This document shows positions 1 through 9,173 of a DNA stretch of 64,000 nt, piece after piece. Origin of the DNA: Mesocentrotus franciscanus. Its lineage: Eukaryota; Echinodermata; Echinoidea; Camarodonta; Strongylocentrotidae. Every line of letters starts with the position of its first letter. The stretch's first letter is position 1. The stretch spans positions 1,414,851 through 1,478,850 of the forward strand of contig CP137673.1 of NCBI GenBank assembly GCA_037976565.1, read 5' to 3'. Both the position numbers and the translations under genes were made by a program. The notes beneath the pieces were generated by a model. It was given only the letters and a program-made list of their open reading frames with translations. It was not told where the DNA came from and did not search any database.

Positions 1-205
1 CATCCTGATAAACTGGAGAATATCTCATCACTGTTGGGAATGGGTTCTGCATCGAACACCGTCACACGATTCAATCGACGAAAGTCAATGCAGAATCGGT
101 TCGTCCTATCAGGTTTCTTCACTATACACAATTGGTGATGAATAGTGAGATTCAGATTGCTCTATAACTCCCATATCAAGCATCTTCTTGAATTTGAATA
201 CCGAT
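1..205 (-). pseudogene. Reverse transcriptase N-terminal fragment of the Gmr1-like element
   Basis: On the minus strand this begins with the motif MLDMGVIEQSES and SSPIV, continues after a frameshift near 118-124 with KKPDRTNRF and CIDFRRLNRVT, and then DAEPIPNSDEIF. These are the segments that open the palm and fingers of gypsy-type reverse transcriptases: the stretch before the first catalytic Asp, with the conserved DFR.LN motif. The catalytic YxDD box lies outside the window. It follows directly, at about 130 nt, the C-terminal region of integrase, and this fixes the unusual IN-RT order. The single frameshift shows that the frame no longer codes. Confidence 0.85.
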
Positions 206-329
206 AGACTTCGGTTTCTCTAACACCGGACTACGTTCATTGTCATCATCCTCTGTGACGACTGTAGCGTGAGCGCTGACCTAACGATTTCCATTGCCAG
301 TCGAAGAGTCTTCACGCTCACTGTCTTCA

Positions 330-1034
330 TCTCTGCTGATGTGGCGTTTCAACAGATTGGTTTGGAAAGTTTTAAGCTTCCCATTGATGTCTAACCTGTA
401 GTCCAAATCACTGAGCTTGTGAACAGTGGCAGTAACAACAAGACTTGATCACCCACCTGAAACTTCCTCTCCCTACTTTTCAAGTTGTAGTACTTAGAGC
501 TTCTTACCATCGACTGTCTCAGCTCCTGCTGTGCTAATTCTCGCGTCGATTCTAGCCGTTCCCTCAGCTCAACTACATACTGGTAGGTTAAGTTTAGGTC
601 TTCATTTCGTTGCTTACCTGTCCAAAGTTCCTTGAGAATCATTAAGGGTCCTCTTACCGTGCGGCCATACATGAGCTCAAATGGTGAGAATCCCATCGAG
701 GCTTGTGGGGCCTCCCTGTAAGCAAACGAAATAGGTACTAGATTACGATCCCAATCAGTAGGACGATCTGCACGAGTTCGACGTAAGATCTTCTTCAATG
801 TACCATTAAAACGCTCGACAAGACCGTTGCAAGCGGGATAATATGGGGTCGTGGTCATCTGCTTAATAGGAAACTGGGTACACTGATCCGACAAAATCTC
901 CTGTGGTACGCCAACCCTGGAAAAATCTGAACAAGTGCCACTGCAACAGTCGTCGTCTCTATGTTGGGCAAGACTACCGCTTCTAGGTACCTTGTAGCAC
1001 AATCGACTATGGTAAGACTATACCTAGTCTTCCG
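330..1034 (-). pseudogene. Integrase catalytic core and C-terminal region, Gmr1-like element
   Basis: The open stretch 391-1002 (minus) contains, in order, GVPQEILSDQ with the second catalytic Asp (residue 39 of that frame), TTTPYYPACNG, and LVERFN with the catalytic Glu (residue 63). The first catalytic Asp is in the motif SLTIVDC just upstream (about 1000-1025), in another frame. Only 23 residues separate Asp and Glu where retroviral-type integrases normally have 35, and the SDxG glycine is Cys, so about 12 codons have been lost and the enzyme cannot be active. After the core come a basic region and a frame-shifted DYRLDINGKLKTF..NLLKRH motif (about 333-390), which resembles the GPY/F-type C-terminal module of gypsy integrases. 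Confidence 0.88.
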
Positions 1035-1043
1035 GGCCGTGAT

Positions 1044-1236
1044 TAGTCCAGAATCTGCCCGGTCCTTTATTATATTCCCTACACACTTGATTCAAGCCGC
1101 CGAAGATGGCGTTATCAACAAACTCATACGCCGGGAGTCCGAATTTAATGATCCCGCCATCATCGGCTGGTAGCAAGTAGGGGAGGTTGCGTTGGTGTGG
1201 TGGAGATCAAAATTAAATAGGCCAGAGACTGGACTA
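1044..1236. mobile_element. 193-bp non-autonomous DNA element with 9-bp target duplication, inserted in integrase
   Basis: The integrase coding region is interrupted between the zinc-binding domain and the first catalytic Asp. Both borders carry the 9-bp direct repeat GGCCGTGAT (1035-1043 and 1237-1245), and the inserted segment has imperfect terminal inverted repeats starting TAGTCCAG at both ends (TAGTCCAGAATCTG against TAGTCCAGTCTCTG). When the insert and one repeat are discounted, the integrase frame is continuous and has the usual short spacing. A 9-bp duplication is typical of Mutator-like elements and also occurs in some Merlin elements. The superfamily is not decided by what is visible. 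It contains no coding capacity. Confidence 0.8.
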
Positions 1237-1788
1237 GGCCGTGATAGGCTGGATTTCCCCTATCATATCAACAGCAATCCTCTTAAATGAGACATCAATT
1301 ATAGGCATCTTACCTAGAGGAACACGACGGACCCTGCCCTTGTTAATAGTCCTTTGGCATATGTCACAAGACTGACAAAATCCTCTCACATCTGCTTGTA
1401 AACCTGGCCAAATGAAACTCAACATAATCTTATCTGCCGTCTTTTTGACACCTTGATGCCCTCCCATGATTCCTTCATGTGCCAATGTCATAACAGCCTT
1501 GCGATATGGCTTAGGCACAAGCTGTACAAACTTGTTTCCATCCATAACGCTGTTTGGTTGGTATTCTCTATGCAGGAAACCATCTTGTATTAGAAAAGAA
1601 GTATTTCTCTTAACTTCTTTGCTGCCATTCTCAGACTCAGCGAGCTCTCTCGCCTTCTTCAGCGTAGGGTCTGCTAACTGCGCTTCACTAAAATCGTCAG
1701 GGGAAACTTTTGGGATGGCAGACATTACCTTCAGTGGAGTCTGTTTCCGCTTACTTGCTTTAACCTGGGACCTCGTCTCAACTGCCAT
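1234..1788 (-). pseudogene. Integrase zinc-binding (HHCC) domain, Gmr1-like element
   Basis: This 184-codon stretch ends in a stop created by the 193-bp insertion. Its first ~60 residues (AVETRSQ..., then an acidic, Lys-rich region) look like the variable linker between protease and integrase. Residues about 100-146 hold the HHCC module: AHEG (His104), GGHQG (His111), then FCQSCDICQR with the Cys pair. The module binds zinc and helps integrase act on the element ends. Residues 170-179, the IAVDMIGEI segment, start the catalytic core. The section is well preserved compared with the rest of the element, with no internal stop. Confidence 0.88.
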
Positions 1789-2008
1789 CCCTGCCTCAGA
1801 TAAATTATTACCTGAACCATCATGATCTGAGAGATGACCCCCAGTTCAGATTCGGTGCATCGGGTGGGAGAGCATTTTGGATATTCCCTAGAATAACATC
1901 AAACACTGGTTATCTCATACACAAAGCTACAGCACAGCCTTCATAAAAAGGACTGTCAACATGTACCTTAGCAGTAGGATACCAACGCATAGTGCCATCT
2001 ATGAAAAT

Positions 2009-2308
2009 TCACTGCCTGTTTTTTCCTGTCATCTGATCCATGGCGGCTAAACTCCTACGAATCACAACACAAGAACAACCTGTGTCTCTAAGAACAGTAA
2101 CTGTTTGATAATTAACAATTCCATCCTTAACCTGCCTTAGTGAACGCAACTTACCTGTACAAGCCGCACACATCTCCAGTGCTTTCTTCCTCCTCTGTTT
2201 CCTCGAAGGTCTTGTCTGCTCCATCCCTGCGGCAGACATCACAACAAACATCACACTCTCGACCTTGGTTGTATTTTGTCTTAAGAGGAACATATGAAGG
2301 ACATTCAA
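2009..2308 (-). pseudogene. Retropepsin-like aspartic protease remnant, Gmr1-like element
   Basis: The minus-strand frame contains VTVLRDTGCSCVVIRRSL at residues about 70-87. DTG is the active-site triad of retropepsins (Asp75), preceded by hydrophobic residues and followed by the usual V/I-rich strand. Upstream, CAACTGKL is in the same frame, whereas residues before about 2175 belong to the neighbouring frame, so a frameshift separates the protease from the zinc-knuckle region. The flap and second conserved segment are not recognisable before the stop at 2009. The role in the live element would have been to process the Gag-Pol polyprotein. Confidence 0.75.
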
Positions 2309-2540
2309 AAGATAAGAGTCTATTCACCTCATCAACTCTTTCATGATTTGCTTGAGATTTAGTCTTGCCTGAAAACTTCTTAGGAGTATGGGATTTTAAA
2401 ACCATAGCTACAAAACTTCCACCCTTTTGAGGCTTTGACTTAGAAGTTACTCTACAATTTCTTGCTAGATGAACCATTTGGTCACACAAATTTCCTTTGT
2501 GAAAAGCTTCACTCTTGTTGTCCGACCTGTTGAATGTCAT
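2151..2540 (-). pseudogene. Gag nucleocapsid zinc-knuckle region, Gmr1-like element
   Basis: The frame contains LCDQMVHLARNC followed by a basic SKSKPQKGG stretch, which matches the C-x4-H-x4-C end of a CCHC zinc knuckle used by Gag to bind RNA. The first Cys of the knuckle is Gly here (codon GGA), so the finger is broken. Downstream the frame becomes Cys-rich and then acidic (EETEEEES) before it runs into the protease in another frame. Length and position between capsid and protease agree with the nucleocapsid part of Gag. Confidence 0.65.
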
Positions 2541-2636
2541 TTCTTTGTTGTCCTATCTCGGACCCTTGAAATGACCACCATGTGAGTAGTGAGTAGTGGT
2601 GGTTATTTCACCTGACTGCCAAGAAATCATAAATGC

Positions 2637-2800
2637 TTGTTAGTAAGCAACCAGAGGACCGACGGCTTTAGGTCCTCTCCGAGAGACCTGGTAATTAGGA
2701 TTAATGCCTTACCAAAGGGCACTAGCGCACCGACTTGGTTTCGAACACGGGTCACCAGATTACGAGACCACTGCTCTACCAACTGAGCTATCGCGCCTCC
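2637..2800 (-). mobile_element. SINE-A copy 1 (tRNA-Met-like head), inside the Gmr1-like element
   Basis: On the minus strand it starts GGAGGCGCGATAGCTCAG and has an A box (TAGCTCAGTTGG) and a degenerate B box (GTTCGAAACC), the internal Pol III promoter of a tRNA gene. After the head comes a non-tRNA body with CCCTTTGGTAAGGCATTAATC, CTCGGAGAGGACC and GTCGGTCCTCTGGTTGC. The second copy at 23786 matches along the whole length. The anticodon position reads CGT here but CAT in copy 2, which suggests descent from a tRNA-Met gene. The copy separates the gag capsid from the zinc-knuckle region of the retrotransposon, so it is younger than it. No clear target duplication was found. Confidence 0.82.
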
Positions 2801-2877
2801 TCTGTGCTGATATATAAATATAAGCATCGCTAGTCATCTCCCTAGTAGTCTTGAGCGTACGCTCTCTCAAATAATTA

Positions 2878-3037
2878 GGGACTTTTAGATTTACACGACG
2901 AGAACGTGGACAGCCACGTGTGACATCCTTTTCAGGTAATGTGACGTCCTTTTAAGGCACTGCCGGGCACTGCCAGTGCCTTAACACAATGTCATACGCG
3001 GTAGTCCACGCTCTCGTCGTGTAAATCTAAAAGTCCC
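2878..3037. mobile_element. TA-flanked foldback MITE, copy 1 (in gag)
   Basis: This 160-bp element begins GGGACTTTTAGATTTACACG and ends with its reverse complement. The inverted arms run on for about 45 bp and include ACGACGAGAACGTGGAC. TA dinucleotides flank both ends (2876-2877, 3038-3039). It splits the retrotransposon gag frame; discounting the element and one TA leaves the gag frame open across the join, which supports a TA target duplication as made by Tc1/mariner-type transposases. Three further copies are at 27184, 43123 and 52891. It has no coding capacity. Confidence 0.85.
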
Positions 3038-3660
3038 TAATAGCAAGCCCTGGACTCATCTGTTCAACAAACTGCTGTCTAATAATCAAATCTTTCAATC
3101 CTTCAAAAGATTTGTCTGTCTCTGTAAGATCCAAACATCTTTCAAAGTAGTGTTCTGACCTAGCGATAAATTGATCAGCAGACTCTCCTGTCTCTGGCGT
3201 TGCTTTGTAGAACTTCTTCCGGAAGTCATCTGCAGACACCTGGTACCTGCGAAGGAGGGCGTCCTTGAGCGTGCAGTAATTCGCAGCTTCATCTGGTGCC
3301 AACCTACTGCAGACAATCTGTTAGCCACCTCTGACTACTAGCGCATCTCTCGAAACGCTCTAAATACGCATCCATGTTGTCTCTACTTTCATCAAAATGA
3401 GGCAACTTTGGGATTCTTGTCAAACTATGGTGTCCGCGACTGGTATCTCCTGACTGAGATTCATTTCCCTTCTTAGCCTGTTCTAGGCCAGGGCTATCTG
3501 ATGTTTATCTAAAATATTTCCCTCTAGTTGGTTCAACGAAAATTCTTGTTTCCTATCTTCCCTTACATCTTCACGTGCCTTTTGTTCTCTATCTTTAATG
3601 AATTCCAACAAGGCCTCACCAACTTAGCCTAATTCCTTACCTAAGTTAATCATTCTTTAT
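3027..3660 (-). pseudogene. Gag capsid remnant with SCAN-like C-terminal domain, Gmr1-like element
   Basis: The clean open part, 3027-3302 on the minus strand, reads APDEAANYCTLKDALLRRY, then DDFRKKFYKATPETGESADQF, a segment rich in aromatic and basic residues, and DLIIRQQFVEQMSPGLA (residues about 71-87). This helical pattern with the LI..QF...M.P.L signature resembles the Gag capsid C-terminal domain from which the vertebrate SCAN domain is thought to derive. Upstream, in shifted frames as far as about 3660, are IPKLPHFDES, NMDAYLERFERC and a KDREQKAREDVRED coiled-coil-like stretch, all typical of this Gag. At least two frameshifts or stops lie between 3300 and 3500. The MITE at 2878 cuts the C-terminal side. 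Confidence 0.75.
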
Positions 3661-4725
3661 CAATAATTCAAAGGTTCACTTGTGACCTTGACTCTCTCGA
3701 TGACAAATAAACATGTGTAATTTATCATTAGGAAAAGGAATACAAATATGGATTCAACTTACAGTTTGACTTGGTTGACTAAATGCAGGGAATCGGGGCA
3801 GGCCTCAATGTCGGTCATGGTGATTTTGATACTCCATGGAACTTAAATTTTCAGTGCAAAATGCCATGTTTTTTAACTATGAAACTTCAACCTTCAATTT
3901 TCAATCACCTCCAACCCATAGGTCCTGCCTGTATGACTTCTGTGCAGATAGTGACACTAAACTGCTAGGCAAGGCAACCCACCCACTTCAAATATGCATC
4001 ACCTGTTTGAGCTATGTAGAGTGCAGTGGAGCCTAACTACCCAACGCATTCAACCCAAATTCTTTAAAGTACATAACAATAAGAGGGTAGCATTGAGGGG
4101 AAAGGTTGAACCCTAACACACTTGTTAATTAATGTATCAATAAATTGCTCGTAAATGTACGCGGAAAAGGTCTTAAAGGTACTTTACTCTCAATCTTCTG
4201 CCTTAATGGCACACCCCCATATTATTATAAACAAAAACATGTTCATTTACACACAGGCATCCACTCAGAGAAACATGCAGACACATAATTACATACACGC
4301 ATACGCCTACATGGTCACCCTATTAAACATTTACAAACAGTCGTGCCAACACACAGCTACAGCTCCCGCCCCCGCCACGGCACCGTTGATGACAGAAGCG
4401 CTAGCACGACCCGTGAAAATCTACGGCTTCACTCATTTTAGATTGCACCCTGCATATTAAACGTTTACACAGTCGACGTGTACATTATGCCTATTATAGT
4501 TACTTGTTCAATGTATCAAGAAATTGCTCGTAAATGTACACGAAAAAGGTCGCGAAAAAGATCACCAAAAAGGTACACCGTATGGACAGCAATTTGTTGT
4601 ACAAATCTATCGCACAACTACATTGTTTCATGAGTTTAACTTGTGCGGGTCTTCTTTTCCTGTTTCATCATTTCCTCATGGCGTTATTACACCCTCTTGT
4701 TTCTTAATAACTCACTCCTTCTTTT
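3661..4725. other. Unassigned AT-rich stretch; short direct repeats
   Basis: No gene is recognised. This could include the 5' untranslated region or LTR of the minus-strand retrotransposon, but no TG...CA pair or primer-binding site was found. A ~40-bp motif containing AAATTGCTCGTAAATGTAC occurs at about 4131-4170 and again at 4510-4550, and a shorter TTAAAC(A/G)TTTACA motif occurs at 4322 and 4458. These may be relics of one old repeat. Confidence 0.4.
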
Positions 4726-4728
4726 ATT

Positions 4729-4852
4729 AGGTGGGCTGTATATAATACAGACCACCTTATGTTTTCGTTAAAATTGCCTTTATTATTATTAGGTGGGCTG
4801 TATATAATACAGACCACCTTATGTTTTCGTTAAAATTGCCTTTATTATTATT
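4729..4852 (+). repeat. Two tandem 62-bp repeats, possible 5' margin of the rolling-circle-like unit
   Basis: AGGTGGGCTGTATATAATAC starts at 4729 and again at 4791, and the two 62-bp units are almost identical. The AGGTGGGCTGT tip is the reverse complement of ACAGCCCACCT found close to the right end of both downstream units (7347-7357 and about 9130-9140). It may therefore be a subterminal inverted repeat of a longer form of that element. An (ATT)n run follows. Confidence 0.6.
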
Positions 4853-5890
4853 ATTATTATTATTTATTTTTCTTATTTCCAAGCACTTTTTTGTTAGCAA
4901 GATAATTTGAAAATGGCTCAATCATATGTCTTGAAATTTGGCACACATATGTATAGGCATATGGAGAAAACACGGTAAGGTTTTCAACCTTGACCTTGAC
5001 TGATGACGTCATCTAGGCGCCATTTTGTGAAATTTTCTGAAAATCAACTCATGATCATATCTTCATAACGGAAAATCATTTCTCATTCATATTTATCATG
5101 ATCAAGGTCAATATCCGTCCAGTCAATTTCAGGTCAAAAACAAGCGCGTACGCGTACGTCCGCGCGTCAATGCGCGCGCAAAATTTCAAAATGCTCCAAA
5201 TCGTCTTCAATACATTTTGCATACGTTTCAGGCCATTTTAAGCATTTTATAAAAAAATCGCGCACACGCACATGCGCGCGCAACACCATTACACAACATA
5301 GAATCGCCATTTTTTTTCTTTCATGATAATTCCCATATTTTTTCGAACAATTTGATACCATGTTTATCTCTTTATGACCATTAATAACAAGATGAGCGTC
5401 CATTCAAGATAAATGTCCGTGCGCGCGAGCTCTTGTAATACATAGCATATATGGGCAAAAACATGCCTATACAAAATTCATTGTAACTCTTCAGAATGGA
5501 TAGGAACTCCCAATTTTTTTTCATATTTGGATAGATTATGAGTCGGAGATATGATTTCATGTCTCATTTGACCCTCAATTAACTCATGACGTCATCATAA
5601 TGGCCTCTAAACTCAAAATTTCAATTTGCATATTATGACGTCAGCATATTTTTGGAAAATTGATTGTATCTCTGTAAATATTGATCAATTTTCTTCCAAA
5701 TTTTGATATGTTCTAGCTGAGACAATTCACTACAAATGCAGTCTTCACAATTTTTCATTTTGACAAAGGCATCATGGCGTATTTTTGCAATTGAAGGAGG
5801 CATGTCAATTTTTCACATTTTGCGTGTATTCTCTATGGGACATGACTTATTTCAAAACTGGATTCTACATTCCCGTCTTTCGCGAGCAAT

Positions 5891-6627
5891 GGGCCGTATG
5901 CATAAAAAGTAGCAATTGCTTGCAAGCAATTGCTTCAAGCACAAGCAATTGCTTGTCAAGCAAAAGATCAAGCTCAAGCAATTGCTTAAATCCGTATGCA
6001 TAACATTTTGCTTGTGCTCAAACCTTTTACTTGCCTCCAGCAAGCAATTGCTTACGATCTCAACAATAGCGACGTCACGCCGGTGCGAACATCATTCATG
6101 GGAGAACAAAGGCGGGTTTCGCATACTAGTAGTGTATTCAAATGTCATGCGTGTGGGGTAGCCTTTCCTGACATGGCAGTTGTCAGACATCCTCCCGTTT
6201 TTCATCATGTTCAGGTATGAACCTGTGTGCTAACCACTCAACGTTCTCTTTGTCGAAACGGAATAGTTTCCGATAGGTCTCGGGAGCAATTTCTTCTCGA
6301 TTTATTCTACTCCTGTACAACTTTGGTTTTCTCTAACGAGCATAAACATGATGCTTAACCGCGAACGTCCTGATTAAGCAAGAGCTCAAGCTGCTATGAC
6401 GGAGCTTGAAAAACGTAAGCAATTGCTTATAAGAACAAGCAAAGGTTCGTTTTATGCATACGTTTTTAAGCAATTGCTTGATCTTTAAGCAATTGCTTGC
6501 GGACATCAAGCAATTGCTTGTGCTTGCTAGCAAAAGCATTTGCTTGCAAGCAATTGCTTATGTTTATGCATACGGATTCAAGTAAAAGGCTAGCTCAAGC
6601 AATTGCTACTTTTTATGCATACGGCCC
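5891..6627. mobile_element. 737-bp DNA element with perfect 31-bp TIRs and eleven AGCAATTGCT palindromes
   Basis: The left end GGGCCGTATGCATAAAAAGT continues into AGCAATTGCTT, and the last 31 bases are the exact reverse complement. The sister unit at 7410 lacks the segment and reads straight across the site (GAGCAATATCTCC), which proves an insertion; the flanks AT/AT fit a 2-bp duplication, though a longer AAT/ATT reading is possible. AGCAATTGCT occurs five times in the left ~170 bp and six times in the right ~210 bp, and the TIR tip GTATGCATA recurs near both ends. Such clustered subterminal repeats normally bind the transposase. The ~340-bp middle is unique and non-coding. Superfamily undecided; an AT duplication with GGG tips would fit ISL2EU/Harbinger-related families. 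Confidence 0.85.
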
Positions 6628-6806
6628 ATTATCTCCGTCGTTAAAGTTTGGTTTTCGCTTAGCTTTGAGTATGTTGTAGCTGAGGCAATAAGCTATCATA
6701 AGTGTGCCCTTTATTTTTCGATCAGATGCCGGGATCATGCTCATATTTCACTTGCAAAGTGGGATTTGAGAATTCTATTTTCCGTTCACGTGTAATGTCT
6801 ATGGGG

Positions 6807-6874
6807 ATTATTTTGGTATAGTGGTCATAGCACTTGCCTCCCATTCCGGCGACCCAAGTTCGATTCCTGGTGGG
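6807..6874 (+). pseudogene. tRNA-Gly-like relic in unit 1
   Basis: TGGTATAGTGG (A box), a CCTCCCA anticodon-loop-like segment (CCC, Gly) and AGTTCGATTCC (B box) lie at the spacing of a tRNA gene, followed at once by a T run that could stop Pol III. The T arm pairs four of five bases, but the seven bases before position 8 do not pair with the 3' strand, so no acceptor stem forms. It is a tRNA-derived promoter relic and not a working tRNA gene. The same relic occurs at 8602-8669. Confidence 0.7.
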
Positions 6875-7409
6875 TCAATTTTTTAATTTTTTTTGCCATC
6901 GTTTTGAATTTGATTTTATGATCTTCTTCGACTATTATAACATATTATCATATACTATCACAAACAATGTAATAAAATGCCTAATTTTGCGTGTTATATC
7001 TATGGGAGAAATATGTCAATCGTTTGAGTACAACCTTATGGGAAATCTGAGTCCTTGTCGTGTATTAATTTTTTATTCATAGTTGGATAGAGTATGAGTC
7101 GGAGATATGATTTCTTATAAAAAACAAAATCTAGAAAATGCATATTTCATTTTGATATTTAGATTTGAGGGTCAAAGGTCAAATATACTGTACATGGTTT
7201 CTCTAAAACCATGCATCGTATAGACTAGAAATTTGGCACACTAATAGACCTGAATAAGAGGATTATTTCAAAAAAATAAGGTCAAATCATGCCAATGTTT
7301 TCTTAACTACTTAGTATGTCACTAAACATGTGTGGCATGTACTTGAACAGCCCACCTATACTTGTTATTAACAAGTATTATATGTCTAGTTATTATTATT
7401 CTTTATTTT

Positions 7410-9173
7410 TCTTATTTCCAAGCACTTTTTGTTAGCAAGATAATTTGAAAATGGCTCAATCATATGTCTTGAAATTTGGCACACATATGTATAGGCATAT
7501 GGAAAACAAAATAAGGTTTTCAACCTTGACCTTGACTGATGACGTCATCCAGGCGCCATTTTGTGAAATTTTCTGAAAATCAACTCATGATCATATCTTC
7601 ATAACGGAAAATCATTTCTCATTCATATTTATCATGATCAAGGTCAATATCCGTCCGGTCAATTTCAGGTCAAAAAACGCGCGCGCATGCGTACGTCCGC
7701 GTGTAAGCGCGCGCGCAAAATTAAAAAATGCTCCAAATCGTCTCAAATTCATTTTGGATACGTTTCAGGTCATTTTAAGCATTTTATAAAAATCGTGCAC
7801 ACGCACATGCGCGCGCGTTTTTCGCGTTACACCATTACACAACATAGAATCGCCATTTTTTTTTCCTTCATGATATTTCCCATATTTTTTCGAACAATTT
7901 TAAAACCATGTTTATCTCTTTATGACCTTTAATAACAAGATGAGCGTCAATTCAAGATAAATGTACGTGCGCGCGAGCTCTTGTAATACATAGCATATAT
8001 GGGCAAAAACATGCCTCTTCAGAATGGATGGGAACTCCAAATTTGTTTGATGTTTGGATAGATTATAAGTCGGAAATATGATTTCATGTCTCATTTGACC
8101 CTCAATTAACTCATGACGTCATCATAATGGCCTCCGAACTCAAAATTTCAATTTGCATATTATGACGTCAGCATATTTTTGGAAAATTGATTGTATCTCT
8201 GTAAATATTGATCGATTTTCTTCCAAATTTTGATATGTTCTAGCTGAGACAATTTTCTACAAATGCAGTTTTCACGATTTTTCATTTTGACAAAGGCATC
8301 ATGGCGTATTTTTGCGATTAAAGGAGGCATGTCAATTTTTCACATTTTGCGTGTATTCTCTATGGGACATGACTTTTCTCAAAACTGGATTCTACATTCC
8401 AGTCTTTTTGAGCAATATCTCCGTCGTTTTAGTTTTGTTTTTGCTGAGCTTCGAGTATGTTGTAGCTGAGACAATAAGCTATCACAAGTGTGCCCTTTAT
8501 TTTTCGATCAGATGCCGGGATCATGCTCATATTTCACTTGCAAAGTGGGATTTGAGAATTCCATTTTCCGTTCACGTGTAATGTCTATGTGGATTATTTT
8601 GGTATAGTGGTCATAGCACTTGCCTCCCATTCCGGCGACCCAAGTTCGATTCCTGGTGGGTCAATTTTTTTTTTTTTTTTTGCCGTCGTTTTGAATTTGA
8701 TTTTATGATCTTCTTCGACTATTATAACATATTATCATATACAATCACAAACAATGTAATAAAATGCCTAATTTTGCGTGTTATATCTATGGGAGAAATA
8801 TGTCAATCGTTTGAGTACAACCTTATGGGAAATCTGAGTCCTTGTCGTGTATTATTTTTTATTCATAGTTGGATAGAGTATGAGTCGGAGATATGATTTC
8901 TTATAAAAACAAAATCTAGAAAATGCATATTTAATTTTGATATTTAGATTTGAGGGTCAAAGGTCAAATATACTGTACATGGTTTCTCTAAAACCATGCA
9001 TCGTATAGACTAGAAATTTGGCACACTAATAGACCTGAATAAGAGGATTATCTCAAAAATAAGGTCAAATCATGCCAATGTTATATTAACTACTTAGTAT
9101 GTCACTAAACATGTGTGGCATGCACTTTGAACAGCCCACCTATACTTGTTATTAACAAGTATTACATATCTAG
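7410..9173 (+). mobile_element. Rolling-circle-like repeat unit, copy 2
   Basis: This ~1.76-kb unit directly follows copy 1 in the same orientation, separated only by a short TTATTATTATT-type spacer. It has the same TCTTATTTCC start, the same terminal hairpin, and CTAG followed by T at 9170-9173. Small indels and point differences separate the copies, and this one has the empty site for the 737-bp element (about 8411-8423). Two adjacent copies of this kind are expected from rolling-circle replication that reads past the terminator, or from two insertions into the same (ATT)n site. Confidence 0.62.
8602..8669 (+). pseudogene. tRNA-Gly-like relic in unit 2
   Basis: This is the paralogue of the relic at 6807, with the same A and B boxes and no acceptor pairing. 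It is followed by a much longer T run (about 17 T), which would be a strong Pol III terminator if the promoter were active. Confidence 0.7.

Larger units (their letters stand above)
1..3660 (-). mobile_element. Degenerate Gmr1-like Ty3/gypsy retrotransposon, partial
   Basis: Reading the minus strand from about 3660 leftwards, the order is gag capsid, zinc knuckle, retropepsin-like protease, integrase zinc-binding domain, integrase core and C-terminal region, then the start of a reverse transcriptase that is cut by the window edge. The domain sequences are Ty3/gypsy-like, but integrase precedes reverse transcriptase, as in Ty1/copia. Among Ty3/gypsy-type elements this order is the hallmark of the Gmr1-like group described from deuterostomes. 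Frameshifts, stops, a short integrase deletion and three later insertions show that the copy is dead. No LTR or primer-binding site could be identified; the 3' LTR would lie left of the window and the 5' LTR, if kept, right of about 3700. Confidence 0.85.
4871..7389 (+). mobile_element. Rolling-circle-like repeat unit, copy 1 (carries a 737-bp insertion)
   Basis: The unit begins TCTTATTTCCAAGCAC and ends with a hairpin (TACTTGTTATTAACAAGTA, 7359-7377), then about 8 nt, then CTAG followed by T. TC at the 5' end and a hairpin plus CTRR at the 3' end with a following T are the Helitron border rules. The copy shares nearly its whole length with the next unit at 7410. Inside are runs of alternating purine and pyrimidine (about 5143-5180), a tRNA-Gly-like relic at 6807-6874 and no protein-coding frame. 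Without the insertion at 5891-6627 it is about 1.78 kb. The 62-bp repeats to the left may be part of a longer parent, so the left border is uncertain. Confidence 0.6.

Noticed and set aside
3783..4460. Host exons in the plus-strand frames next to the retrotransposon
   Set aside because: Short overlapping frames with no recognised domain or convincing splice context; the region may be retroelement flank.
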